A DNA stretch of 64,000 nt from Litsea cubeba (GCA_012931725.1 CM022946.1:73360267-73424266), one strand, 5' to 3'. Positions 48,535 through 59,591 are shown, numbered from the stretch's first letter. The notes: generated by a model from the letters alone, not told the origin. Numbers and translations are program-made.

Positions 48535-49274
48535 TGTAAGTGCCTAAAAATTACGGGCATTGGATCAGGGATTAGGACCCCTATCTTGAGTGGTTTGGAT
48601 GAGGATGATCGTGGCTCCTGTTAAACCTAAAGAGGAAGAGAAGAAAACACGTCAGAGGACCCTGGCTGTGGGCAGCACAATGCTCTCCGATGCTTAAGTC
48701 AGTTCAGGGACTGAATAAGGGAGATGGAGAGAAAATAGCAGAATAAGTCTATGCGTTATGGGTTGCGTACCTTAGAATGGAGATGGAGATGCTATTTATA
48801 GGAGATGGAGATGTCTTGTGTGGGTGAGTTCCAAGATGGGCCTGGCCACTCGAGTGGCCCTGTCCACTCAGCCCACAATTCATTAAATGCTTGCCTTACC
48901 TACCCATGCCTCATTAAATGCCAATCTTATCGGGTCAGGCGGTGGTTTGACTTTTGGGCTAGGTCCCATCGGGCCTGGCCTGGAGCCATACTTTGGGGGC
49001 GCATGTGCTCTGTATACGCCGTTTTGTCAGGAATAATGAGTCGCAGGGCACGCCTTAGTACGTGCCTCCCTGTCGATAGTCCCATCAGCACCTGTCAAAT
49101 CTGCCGTGCCGAGGTCGGTGTATAATGTCCCGTGCCACCTGACCTCGGGAGTGCTCATCTCGGCGAGTGCCGCGACCCTTTAGCCGCGACCCGTCTCGGC
49201 CGAGTGGAGGTGAGATTAAGCTCTTAAGACCGGGACTAGCTTTAATCTCGGCTTAGTGAAAATATCCCCATACA
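48535..49274 (-). repeat. Solo LTR of family G (G2), 740 bp, with perfect target duplication
   Basis: On the plus strand it runs TGTAAGTGCC to CCCCATACA and is flanked by GTTGA on both sides (48530-48534 and 49275-49279). The TATA box lies on the minus strand (CCTATAAATAGC, about 48791-48802), giving the orientation. A single LTR with intact duplication means the internal region was lost by LTR-LTR recombination. Confidence 0.88.
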
Positions 49275-50377
49275 GTTGACATAACTCCATACATTTAAAT
49301 GGCTAGATCTAGAACCATGGCCGATGGCCGTTGTGCAAAGCCATGTGGTAGTTGTTAAGGCTTCACATGACATATTCATAAGCATATCTTTAATTCAATA
49401 TCCAATGATATGATGGGACCAAATCTTATCATGATAAAATTTTAAGGATATAGAGATTGGGACCAAATCTTATGGATTAGTATTACTAATTATATATATG
49501 TTTTAATTTTGATATGACCAATGTGCTCAATTTTATGGTGAGGCTATCTCCTATTAGAACGAAATTCGAGAGAATATGCCACGACGGGGATGAGATTTAT
49601 CTTGAACGGTTATAATTATCATCATGTGGCCCCATAAATATATGGAAAGTGTGTAAGAGATATGGCAGTTTTTTTTTTCTTATTTTTTTCCATAGGAATC
49701 GGATTTTCATTATGTGGGTCCTATTATGGAGTTCAATTCCATCCTTTGGACCAAAGACTTTTCCAAGTCAAGTGGTCAAAAGAGAGTGAAATTATTAATT
49801 TTAGGCAGTCGTCACTGATCACGTTGAAAACATTCACCGCGAAATAAAAGAAGGAGAAATAAAAAAATGAGAAATGATCAAAGTAGGAAATGATCTCGTC
49901 GGCATTAAACTAGAGAAATAGGGGCATTTCCGTCATATTAAAATGTCAACGTGGATGCCTTGTCTTCATAATCGCAAGCCATCCCTATGGTACAGCTGGC
50001 CGTATAATACTGCAGGTGAAATACAAGGAGCGCAGATTGGAGAGAAACGTCACATGGGCAAGCCGAGGATTATACGCCGAATTCCCACGCCTTTGTCAGT
50101 TTCTCTATCTCTTTCGCACGTTCAAATGTGCTTCGTTTCACATCACTTTCCAGCCACATATACAAAACCCTCATCCATCCACACACTCCAATAAATAACA
50201 ACAAACAACTTGGACTTCTTCTCTCATCTAGTGGGATTTCTAGATCCTAGAGAGGGAGAGAATGACGTCTCTGATCTTGGATTTCTGCATCGAGAGAGAG
50301 AGAGGGAGAGAGAGACTTCTCTGATCTGGGATTTCTGCATCGAGAGAGAGAGAGAGAGGAAGAAAGAAGAGAAGAAG
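49275..50377 (+). promoter_or_regulatory. Upstream region and 5' UTR of the MATE transporter gene
   Basis: AT-rich host sequence without genes. A TATA-like CATATACAAAA is at 50156-50166. Downstream, the 5' UTR carries two GA-rich microsatellites inside a 50-bp direct duplication ('TCTCTGATCT' at 50268 and 50318, each followed by 'GGATTTCTGCATCGAGAGAG'). A short upstream reading frame starts at ATG 50262 and ends before the main ATG. Transcription start not determined. Confidence 0.55.
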
Positions 50378-50635
50378 ATGTCATTAGCTCCTGTGTTAGA
50401 AGGTGGTGGAGGTACCAATGAAGGACGGGTCCAGAAGAAATGGTGGGAGAAGCTGGTGGATGCAGAGGAGGCCAAGCACCAGGTGCTGTTTTCACTGCCC
50501 ATGATCGTAACGAACGTGTCGTATTACTGCATAACTCTCGTTTCGGTCATGTTTGCAGGACATATTGGAAACCTTGAACTTGCTGGCTCCACCCTCGCCA
50601 ATTCTTGGGCCGCTGTTACTAGCCTAGCCCTGATG
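50378..50635 (+). CDS. MATE (multidrug and toxin extrusion / DETOXIFICATION) transporter, exon 1
   Basis: Eighty-six codons starting MSLAPVLEGGGG, a typical variable N-terminus, then 'WWEKLVDAEEAKHQVLFSLP', the first transmembrane segment 'MIVTNVSYYCITLVSVMFAG', the conserved 'HIGNLELAGSTLANSWA', and an exon end at SLALM|GTTTGT. Plant MATE proteins are secondary antiporters in the plasma or vacuolar membrane that export metabolites or toxins. Exon 1 of this family commonly ends in this region. I chose ATG 50378 rather than the longer upstream frame, whose extra residues translate a GA microsatellite. The following exons (with the CGQ motif) are not in the window; element F occupies the intron. 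Confidence 0.85.
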
Positions 50636-50979
50636 GTTTGTAACTTTATCTCTCTCTCTTCTTTTTTGGTTGTCGTTTTGTTCGGTGGGTTCTTTGTCAT
50701 TTCGGTTATCAGCTTTATTTTGTTAATATCGGATGTGAAGAAATGATTTGTAATTTGTAAAGAAGGGCAATCTGATTGAAGGGTTTTTAACTTTCCAATT
50801 TGTTATACCGGTTGTATCGTCCGGTATGCGGACGCGTCCGGCACGACCGCTTCTGACTGATTTTTCTGTGTTCTTACAAAAAAAAAAATGGTTTTTCTGT
50901 ATCAAAGCTCTTTAATGAGCACTAACAGCTTTAGATCACATTTGTGTAACACCAAAAGGTTACATGATGTTGTGGAAAT
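50636..50979 (+). other. Start of MATE intron 1, before element F
   Basis: Begins with donor GTTTGTAAC and is T-rich, as plant introns are. It ends at AAAT (50976-50979), the left target duplication of element F. Nothing else is recognised. Confidence 0.6.
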
Positions 50980-51621
50980 TGATGATGCCAAAAATAGGTT
51001 TCGGACACCACCGGTCAAGTAATAAATGATAGGTGAGAATGTAGTAAATAAAGAGAGAGGGAACTTATAGTGGTTCGGTCTGTATGACCTACGTCCACTC
51101 TGAATATGGTGATCTTTGATTGATAAGGTGGATTACAAGCGAGAGAGAGGTGAGTAAGATTTTAATCATTTCCCCTCAAGTGATGAGGAGACCCTGAATT
51201 TCTAACACTTCCCCAACAGATGGGATTCAAAAATAAAGTAACGTCTCTCTGGAGCCTGGAGCCTCAGACGTGTCCTCGAGGAACGAGCAAGGCGGAGGGC
51301 TTGGAGCGCAACAACGTCTCTCTGGAGCCTGGAGCCTCAGACGTGTCCTCGAGGAACGAGTAAGGCGGAGGGCTTGGAGCCTCAGACGTGTCCTCGAGGA
51401 ACGAGCAAGGTGGAGGGCAGGTGAGAGTTTCTTCGCGAGATTTGGCAAGAGCGGGTGAGCGGAGGACTTCGTTGTGATGACTCGGAGGCCTTGACGTGAC
51501 GAGGCTTCCTTCAACGAGTTTCGATATCCGCTGAGCTAAACTGGCCTGACCCATGACCTTGACGGACCGGGTTGTCTGGACCTGACTCTTTACCGTAATC
51601 CGGGTTGGGCCTGACCCATCA
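50980..51621 (-). repeat. 3' LTR of element F
   Basis: Plus strand TGATGATGCC to GACCCATCA, 642 bp. About 51245-51420 is a tandem array of a 'CAGACGTGTCCTCGAGGAAC' unit (three copies). On the element strand this LTR is preceded by the purine-rich TTTGAGGGGCAAA (51622-51634), the likely polypurine tract. Confidence 0.92.
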
Positions 51622-51634
51622 TTTGCCCCTCAAA
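51622..51634 (-). promoter_or_regulatory. Polypurine tract of element F
   Basis: The element strand reads TTTGAGGGGCAAA directly before the 3' LTR start TGATGGGTCAGG. Confidence 0.65.
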
Positions 51635-51803
51635 GTCCCGCGTTCGATAATTATTTGAAAGTGGGGCTTTCTGTGCATCCAACTCTCTTCTTTCTGAAAA
51701 ATCTTTCTTTTTCTGGTTGTAACTCTGTCTATCTGTTAGTTCCTTTAGATATGTATCTCGGAGAGTCCTCCCCGGCTTGGGCTACTCTTCTTTGAAAACT
51801 CAA

Positions 51804-51815
51804 GCTATAAAATAA
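51804..51815 (+). promoter_or_regulatory. TATA box of the antisense gene in F
   Basis: GCTATAAAATAAACCC on the plus strand lies about 75 bp upstream of ATG 51886 and points toward the antisense gene. The geometry resembles that in element A. Confidence 0.55.
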
Positions 51816-51885
51816 ACCCTAGAGTAGTATTTCTTCAAAAGAAAGAAACTAGCCTCTGCAGAAAAAACCATTGGGAGAGAAAAAG

Positions 51886-54683
51886 ATGGAGACAGGCAGC
51901 AAAAGAAGCGACGGCGGCGAAGCGATGCGACGGCGAGCGCCCGCCAGGCGCTGCTGGGGCGGCGAGGGCGGCACGGCGGCGCTGGGCGCCGCAGGGGGCG
52001 CCCAGCCCGCGGGCGTCGCAGGCGAGGAGAACTGGGCGTAGCGGGCGAGGGCCCGCGCGCAGCGGGCCCGCAGGAGAGGGACGCGCGGAAGCAGCGGGCC
52101 GCGCAGGGCGACGCGGCCGCCGGGGGCACGGCTCCGCAGGCGAGGGCGGCGCGGCAGCGGCGCGCAGGCGAGGGACGCGGCAGCGGGCGCCGCAGCGAGG
52201 GCGGCGACGGCAAGCGGGCGCCGCAGGCGAGGGCGACGCGCAGCGGGCGTCGCAGGCGTCGCAAGCGAGGGCGGTGGCCGGCAGCAAAGGGCGCGGCAGG
52301 CGGGGCGCCGCGGCAGCGGGCGTCGGGGCGCCGGGCGCGCGCAAAGCGGGGCGAAGGGGGCCTCCGGGCGCCGCGGGGGGAGGCGCATATGGTTTTGCAG
52401 GTATTCGAGGGCTGAGTCGGTTTCGCAGCAAGCTGGCGACTCAGGTGGCGCCCCGTCCTTCGGCATCTCGGCCATGGAAGAAACAATAGTAGGGGGAGGT
52501 CATGCCGAGGGCAGTCCTTCTTCAGACACGTTGGGCAAGTTGCGTCCGCGTTCTAAAGGAAAAATGGTAAGCGATGATGACAGACCCAAGGTGAGTACCA
52601 TTTGTAGCACAGTCAGCAATGATGATATTCCAGGATCATCACCTTTTATCATATTCCTTCCACCGTGATTTGTCGCCGGGCCGAAATTGATGAGCCAGCT
52701 TGTGATGACGCATCGGGTGACATTGTTATTTACGAGGATATGCTTGAAGCTGGGCTGAGATTTCCCTATGCCCCCCTCCGTCTGTCGAATTCTTCATTAC
52801 TTCTCCCTGACTCCGGGGAGATTAGTACCCAATGGATGGAGAATCATGCTGGGTTTTCTCGAGCTTTGGAGGAGAACACATAACGAGGAGGCATCTCCCA
52901 TGGAGCTCCATGCTGCCTATAGTTTATTCGAATCTCCGGCTCCTAACAGGGGATGGTATTATTTCACCCCCAAGGGCGGCAGACTGCTCACGGGATTGCG
53001 CTCTAACTGTCATAGCTGGAAATTTCGTTTCTTCTTTGTTGGTGGCGAGTGGGCCTCAGAGGCAGACAGGGCTCTGGTGCCCAAACAGTGGATCGACGCC
53101 AAAAGACCTGGTACGCCACTCATTATCATCTCCTCATTATTCATTTGCATACATATGCTCATCATTTTATTTGTTCATTCTCTTTTTTTTTATATAGAGT
53201 CACCTGTGCTCTCCGCGGATATAAAACGGAAACTGCAGGCTGTAAGAGATCATCCGGATAGAGATTTGGGTATTCTCTTTTCTAAAGAGAGTGACAGCAA
53301 TCGAGGGCCCTCTGTTGACCCTTCTTCTCGTAGGACGGGTGAGCCTTCCCTGGGCTTCAACTAAGAGAAAATGTAAGGAGCTTTCAGTGGCTTAGGCGTA
53401 CCTTTTCTTGATATTCTGTTTCTAACCATTCATTTTGCTTCCACAGTGGTGGTTAATAGGGAGTTGGTCGAGGCCAAGGAGGCAATTGAAGATCGTCGTG
53501 CAAGTGCTAACACCCATCTTGCCAAGATAGCGAGGATAGGTATTGCCCCGAGAAGGGATTCTCCTCGTGCGATGGTTGGTGATCTTCCTATAACCACTCA
53601 TCTAGTGGAGCCGCAGACGAGTTCTCCTGTCACTACCCATGTAGTGGCCCCCGCGGCTGTGCCTCATCAACCTAAAACTCCTCTGGTTTCTTCCGCCACA
53701 TCTGTACCTCCTGCCCCTCCGTCTGGTCCCAAGCCGCTTACTCCTCGAGAGAAGTTTTGGAGATTCCCAGCTCGTGACGTGATTACTCGGGTCAGCGCCC
53801 TTAGCAAAGAGGGGATGATAAACGCTTATCTAGAAGGTTTATCTCAGGTAAAAGGTTGTCTGAATTTTCTTCAGGTTTTCCTTCTGTATATGCATTCTCA
53901 TTTCTCTTGATTTCTTCTTGCTCCAGATGTCTGCATCATCCATATGTTTGTTTTCGAAGGCTGAGTTGTTCGGTAAGCTGAGACAGGAGAATGCAGGTAT
54001 TCATAGGGATCTCTCTGCAAGTCAAGGAAAAATTGCTGAACTAGAAGCCGCCAGGAAGACTTATGATGCTGATCTTCTAGCAGCTCGGGGAGAGAGCAAC
54101 CAAGCTTGAGATTGAGCTCTCAACGGCTCACATGAGGGCGACCAAGGCTGAGGCTGAGCTAGTGGCGACGCGCGAGGGTGCTTTGCTCAGTGAGACCGAG
54201 CTACGGAAGGCCCGTGAGAGGGCTTCGCTCAGTGAGGCTGAGGTTGTGAAGGCCCGCGAGAGGGCTTCGCTCAGTGAGGCTGAGGTTATGAAGGCCCGCG
54301 AGAGGGCTTCCCTCAGGGAGGCTGAGTTTGTGAAGGACCGCGAGAGGACTTCACTCAGAGAGGCTGAGCTCGTGGAGGCCCGAAAGGGGGCAGAGCTCAG
54401 AGAGGCTGCTTTGAAGGTAGAGCTGAGGGCGGCAGAGGAGAGAGCTATCCAGGCTGAAAATGACTTGGAGGACGGCCTGGCTGATGCTGAGAACAGCCTC
54501 GCCGATGGATTTATTGCTGGTTATGACGAACTCCGGAGAAAGATTACCGCAGCATTTCCCGATATCGACTTCTCGCGCTTTAAGGCGAGTGAGGCGCCTG
54601 CTGACGAGCCTGATGGCAGCAGCGGGAGCTCAGGTGATTATGAGGATGATGGCGAGGATGAGGGGGATAATGAGAGTGACTAG
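51886..54683 (+). pseudogene. Antisense split gene of element F: gypsy-type transposon domain plus heptad-repeat coiled coil
   Basis: The C-terminal exon chain is convincing: a domain exon to 53110, then 53198-53338, 53447-53847 and 53927-54683, with GT-AG introns of 87, 108 and 79 nt in phases 1, 1 and 0 that keep frame. The domain exon ('YEDMLEAGLRFP', 'SVCRILHYFSLTPGRLVPN', 'GWYYFTPKGGRLLTG') resembles the 'putative gypsy-type transposon' family of plant retroelements. A Pro-rich segment follows, then a coiled coil with a 14-residue repeat ('KARERASLSEAEV', five or six copies) and an acidic tail. One-base shifts near 52775 and 54105 and an unclear 5' end (GC-rich, 51890-52385) make it a probable pseudogene. 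Molecular function unknown. Confidence 0.72.
51890..52385. repeat. Extremely GC-rich, GGCGCC-type low-complexity block
   Basis: About 500 bp built from degenerate short units such as GCAGGCGAGGGCGGCG and GCAGCGGGCGCCGC. All six frames look open and Ala/Arg/Pro-rich, a base-composition artefact. It sits at the 5' end of the antisense gene of F and probably represents microsatellite-like expansion. Confidence 0.7.
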
Positions 54684-54835
54684 GCTCATATGTATTTTTC
54701 TTTTTGTTTGGCAATTTATAGCCTATTGAAAGGAGCACATTTCTGTAATAACATGTTTATTTCATTTATAGTCTACTTTGAACAATGAAATGGGAAATAA
54801 ACAATTTTCATGCTTTTTGTACATTGGCCCATTTG

Positions 54836-55800
54836 TCACTGGTAATACCTCTTCAGATGTTCCGCATTCCACGGATGGAGCAGGGCCTTACCATCAGAAT
54901 TTTGGATTCTGTATGTGCCTGGCCTTACTACTTCTGTCACGAGATAAGGTCCTTCCCAATTTGGCCCTAGCTTTCCTTCGCGAGAGTCTTTAGTGGCGAG
55001 GATCACCTTTTTCAGGACTAGATCTCCTGGCTGAAAAGAACGAGGCTTCACCCTCGAGTTGTAGTGTTTTGCCATGCGCCGCTTGTTATTCTGCATTGCG
55101 GACCGTGGCCATCTCCCTTGCCTCCTCTACCAAGTTGAGGTTGATTGCGGAGTCCTTCCTCGTTGTTAATTTGTCTTGGAGATGGACCCTGAGGGAGTGT
55201 ACGCCAATTTCGACAGGGATGACTGCCTCGGTCCCAAAAGCTAGCGAGAAAGGAGTCTCGCCAGTAGGGGTTCTCGGCGTAGTTCTGTATGCCCATAATA
55301 CCCCTGGTAGCTCGTCAACCCAAAGACCCTTCGCCCCTTCGAGCCTGGTTTTTAGGTTGCGAAGAACTGTTCGGACCATGACTTCTGCTTGCCCATTTGC
55401 TTGGGGGTGCGCTGGACTGGAGTGGGGCTGCTTAATCTGGAGGTCGGTTTTGCAGAAAGTGTTGAAGAGTTTGTTGTCAAACTGCTTGCCATTATCACTG
55501 ACGATGGCGCTAGGTATCCCAAAGCGACAGACTATGTTTTTTCCAAACAAAGTTTTTTACATTGAAGTCTGTGATCTTGGCCAAGGGTTCTGCCTCCGCC
55601 CATTTTGTGAAGTAGTCAATGGCAATGACTACAAACTTGCATTGGCCTTTACTCAAAGGAAGGGGGCCCAGAATATCTATACCCATTTGGAGAAAGGCCA
55701 CGGGCTAAAAATGGAAGTCAACTCTTCTGGTGGCTGCCTGGTTACTAGTGGCGAAGCGCTGGCACTTGTCGCACTTTTGAGCAAATTCTTTGGCGTCCTT
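54836..55800 (-). pseudogene. Integrase of element F
   Basis: Zinc-finger part: '[20 protein letters not shown]', '[20 protein letters not shown]'. Core: 'MGIDILGPLPLSKGQCKFVV' (first Asp), 'IVSDNGKQFDNKLFNTFC' (second Asp), 'PQANGQAEVMVRTVL' (Glu), 'LWAYRTTPRTPTGETPFSLA'. C-terminal domain: 'LGPNWEGPYLVTEVVRPGTY', ending 'HLKRYYQ'. The frame changes near 55700, 55530 and 55090, so three frameshifts split it. It ends 153 bp from the end of the convergent antisense gene. Confidence 0.85.
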
Positions 55801-56585
55801 CGCCATGGTTGGCCAGAAGAATCCCTGCCTTAGTGCTTTGTGGGCGAGGGAGCGTCCTCCAGAATGGTTCCCACATATTCCTTCGTGGATTTCACGAAGA
55901 GCGTAATCAGCATCCTCAGGGGAGAGGCAACGCAGCAGTGGTAGGCAATAACCCTTCTTGTAAAGGATATTTTGCAGAAGGGTGTATCTGGAAGCCCTCA
56001 TTCTGAGTCTCTTCGCTTCAAGGTGGTCCTCTGGTTCGGTGCCCTCTTGGAGGAAAGCCTTTATTGGTGTCATCCAATTTGGCTCGCTGCCCTCTGATGC
56101 ACAGTTGATGTTTCCAACCACTACATCTAACTTGCTCCTCTCCAAACTGATGCCCGATGAGTGTAGGTTCTGTGGATGAGGCCTCCAATGACGAGGCGAG
56201 CCTAGCCAGTGCGTCGTTGCTGCAAACATTTTGTCCTCGAGGAATATGGCAGATCTGAAAGCATTGAAAAACTTTTGACCAATCCTTTGACCATATTGAG
56301 GGTAGTCTTGCATCCTTTCCTCCTTTGCCTCGAATTCGCCATTTATTTGATTCACCACCAATTGTGAATCACTGTGAGCAAGAACTGATTTGGCGTCCCA
56401 TTTCGTCGCCAACCTCAGTCCTGATAAGAGTGCCTCATACTCGGCCTCATTATTTGATTGCAATGAAGTGGAGCTTCACTGCATACTTGATGGGTGTACC
56501 ATCTGGGCTGATCAGGATGAAGCCAGCTCCGCCTCCGTCTGTGGTTGCCGAACCATCAACATACAATTTCCAGACCGGTAAAGGC
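55801..56585 (-). pseudogene. Second, archaeal-like RNase H of element F
   Basis: Reading on the minus strand across two frames: 'WKLYVDGSATTDGGGAGFIL' (first Asp), then '[20 protein letters not shown]' (Glu), '[20 protein letters not shown]' (Asp). A frame change or stop near 56460 separates the first strand from the rest, and the final Asp region is also out of register. The spacer to the integrase zinc finger follows ('[20 protein letters not shown]'). Confidence 0.8.
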
Positions 56586-57080
56586 GGGGCAATCGACCTC
56601 TGGGGAGGTACTTGGGCGCTTTGGAGAAGAGGCTGGGCGCCCGAGGGAAGCTGGGCGCCCAGTGTTTGCGGAAGGAGCGAGGCGCCCGGGGCTTGGAGGA
56701 GAGGCTGGGCGCCCGAGGGAAGCTGGGCGCCCAGGGTTTGAGGAGGGAGTGAGGCGCCCGGGGCTTGGAGAAGAGGCTGGGCGCCCGAGGGAAGCTGGGC
56801 GCCCAGGGTTTGAGGGAGGTCTCGGGCGCCCAGAGCTTGAGGGAGGAGCTGGGCGCCCGGGGCTTGAAGAAGAGGCTGGGCGCCCGAGGGAAGCTGGGCG
56901 CCCAGGATTTGAGGGAGGTCTCGGGCGCCCAGAGCTTGAGGGAGAGCTGGGCGCCCGGGGCTTGGAGAAGAGGCTGGGCGCCCGAGGGAAGCTGGGCGCC
57001 CAGGGTTTGAGGGAAGTCTCGGGCGCCCAGAGCTTGAGGGAGGAGCTGGGCGCCCGGGGCTTGTTCCACCGCTGTTTCAT
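56586..57080 (-). repeat. GGCGCC-rich tandem repeats in the pol linker between the two RNases H
   Basis: About 480 bp of a ~60-bp unit containing 'GCTGGGCGCCC' and 'GAGGCTGGGCGCCCGAGG', repeated seven to eight times. On the pol strand one frame reads a 'PGAQLLPQALGARDFPQTLG'-type Pro/Ala/Gly-rich insert between 'DETAVEQ' and the second RNase H. It also changes frame within the array. Confidence 0.85.
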
Positions 57081-58801
57081 CTACTTGGTTTCCACCATAA
57101 GTGAATTCAGCTACGAAGTCAGCTAGAGCCTGTGCTTTGATGGCAGACCTTGGTTGATATTTAACATCAAACTCTCCCAGCTCTACCGCCCACTTCACAA
57201 GTCTTCCAGCTACATCAGGTTTCCCCAAAACTCTTTTCAAAGGTTGATCTGTTATTACCACCACGGTGTGGCCCTGAAAGTAGTGTCGTAAACGCCTTGC
57301 TGTGGAGATCAGGGCGAGGGCCAGTTTTTCGAGCTCTGGGTACTTGGACTCTGCCCCTCGGTAGGCTCTGCTCACATAGTAGATAGGCTTTTGCGCTCCG
57401 TCCTGATTCTTTATGAGAACAGAGCTCACGGCTGAGGGTGAAGCCGAAAGATTACAGGTACAGCACTTCGCCTGGTGTAGCATGCGAGAGGAGAGGGGGA
57501 GCGGTCAGGTAAACTTTGAGCTTCTGGAATGCTTCTTCAGCCTCGGGCCCCCATTGGAATGTTTTACGGAGGATCTTGAAGAAGGGTAAGCACTTGTCTG
57601 CAGATTTGGAGACAAATCTGCTAAGTGCCGCAATCCTTCCATTGAGGCGCTTGCAACTCCTTTGTGGAAGAGGGTGACTTCATATCTATTATGGCCTTGA
57701 TTTATCTGGGTTCGCCTCGATCCCCCTCTGGTCGACCATAAAACCTAAGAACTTTCCGGATCCTACACCAAAGGCACACTTCTCAGGGTTCAATTTTCAT
57801 GCGAAAAAGCCTGAGAGTGTCAAAGGTCTCTTGCAGATGGGCGATATGGTCGGCTGCGGTGAGGCTCTTCACCAGCATGTCGTCTACGTAAACCTCCATG
57901 GTCCGCCCGATTTGAGAGTGGAACATCTTGTTCACTAGACGTTGATAGGTGGCGCCCGCATTCTTCAGTCCGAAAGGCATGACCCTATAACAGTAGGTTC
58001 CTTTCGGGGTGATGAATGATGTCTTCTCCTGATCCGGGGGGTGCATGCTAATCTGGTTGTATCCAGAGTATGCATCCAAAAACGAGAGTACTTTCATGAC
58101 CTGCTGTGGCGTCGATGAGGAGGTCAATCCTTGGTAGGGGGGTAGCTGTCCTTTGGGCACGCTTTGTTAACCTCCGAGAAGTCAACGCACAGGCGCCATT
58201 TCCGCTGGACTTCTTCACCATCACAACATTTGAGAGCCATTCAGGGTAGGCTACTTCCCTGAAGCCCCGTTCTCCAGCAACTTTCCGACTTCATTGTCCA
58301 TTGCTTGGGCCCTTTCTGTGGAGGCCCCTCTAAGCTTTTGTCGGACAGGCTTGTAGCCAGGATCGACATTGAGGCGGTGGGTTGCGACGTCGGGATCAAT
58401 CCCTTCAAGATCCGCATGCGACCATGCGAAAACTCCATATTACTTCTCAAGAAGTCTGTCAGCTGGCTGGCCCGATCCTCAGGGAGAGAAGAGCCAATTT
58501 GTACTCTCTTGGCTGGGAAGTCTTCATCTAGGACCACTGAGGTGAGCTCCTCGACTGGTTCTCCTCTCTCTGCCGTGGTTTCATCTCTTGGGTCCGAGAT
58601 TTCGACCTGTAACGCCTCCTGCGTTTTCTTGGCCTTCATAGAGGAGACGTAGCATTCCCTTGCAGCTACTTGATTCCCTCTTACCTCTCCGATCCCATTA
58701 GGAGTTGGAAACCGGAGGATGAGATGAACGTAGAGAGGACCGCTCTTAAGCATTAAGAGTTGGACGCCCCAGGATGATATTGTAAGCCGATGCGCAGTCA
58801 A
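57081..58801 (-). pseudogene. RT and connection/RNase H of element F
   Basis: RT: 'FLDAYSGYNQISMHPPDQEK', 'TYCYRVMPFGLKNAGATYQR', and an intact 'TMEVYVDDMLVKSLTAADH' (58160-57783). The upstream finger region is at 58801-58241 ('VQIGSSLPEDRASQLTDFLR') with a shift near 58250. Connection/RNase H: 'KPIYYVSRAYRGAESKYPEL', 'ALALISTARRLRHYFQGHTV', 'VKWAVELGEFDVKYQPRSAI' (57483 downward). A one-base shift after 'RMKIEP' (57783) and another near 57480 interrupt the frame. Confidence 0.85.
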
Positions 58802-59500
58802 TCACCAGGAAATTGACCATTGTTGTGGAAGTTTCGAGGCGCAGTCCCGGCTGTGACTGGCAGTGTGATTGCCCCAAGGGGATACACCTTCTCTCCCGAA
58901 AAAGCCGATGAGAGGAAACTGACGGGCTGCAACCTCTCCCGCCCAGCCTCAGCTTGTTCATAAGTGTCTACAAACAGAATGTCTGCAGAGCTTCCACTGT
59001 CTACCAGGATCCTATGCACTTGAAAATTGGCGACCGTCATCGTGAGCACTAGGGGGTCGTCGTGAGGGTGCTGGATCCCCTCCAAATCCTTGTCTGAGAA
59101 GGATATAACTTCATTATTTCCATGCCTTGGCGCCTTGGACGGGCGTGCCTCCTCAGGATGCCTTGCCTTTCTGGCATGGGCCTTCATGGCCGAGAACGAC
59201 TCTGTTAGCCCTCCAGAAATTGTTCGGATTTCTCCGATCGGTTGCTGATTTTCCTGATTGTGAGGTGGAGGTGGTGGAGGTGCTTGTCCCCTGCCGGCAA
59301 CATACTGACGTAGGTGGCCGTGCTGGATGAGATCCTCAATCTGGCGTTTGAGCTCGTAGCAGTCGTCAGTGTCATGGCCATGGTCGCGATGGAGCGACAG
59401 TATTTGTTCGGATTCCTCCGATTCGGAGGAGACTTCATCTTTCCTGGCCATTTTATGGCTGGGTCATCTTGTATTTGGAACAAAATCTGCTCCACCGTGC
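58746..59500 (-). pseudogene. Zinc knuckle and aspartic protease of element F
   Basis: The sequence 'LHRDHGHDTDDCYELKRQIE' is the H/C-rich nucleic-acid-binding segment typical of Tat gag-pol junctions. After a Pro-rich linker comes the protease, with 'HRILVDSGSSADILFVDTYE' (catalytic Asp in VDSGSS) and, after a frame change near 58860, 'CASAYNIILGRPTLNA'. No intact polyprotein is possible because of the shift. Confidence 0.85.
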
Positions 59501-59591
59501 CGTGAGAGGCGTGAACGCCAGCCTGTCCCTTTGCGGAGCGGGACCAAGCCGGTCTCTGACAGGTACTTCTCTCTGTCTGCTCCGCTTGTTG

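Noticed and set aside
50210..50377. Longer N-terminus for the MATE protein starting at 50210
   Set aside because: The extra residues translate a GA microsatellite (RERERE) and UTR duplication; ATG 50378 gives a normal MATE N-terminus.
51800..52486. Long Ala/Arg/Pro-rich reading frames on the minus strand (about 200 codons in three frames)
   Set aside because: Several frames are open at once because the region is a GC-rich low-complexity block; no domain or codon pattern supports a protein.
56545..57126. Plus-strand frames of ~190 codons over the GGCGCC array
   Set aside because: They are the reverse side of the repeat linker in pol; the protein would be pure Gly/Arg/Glu repeat.
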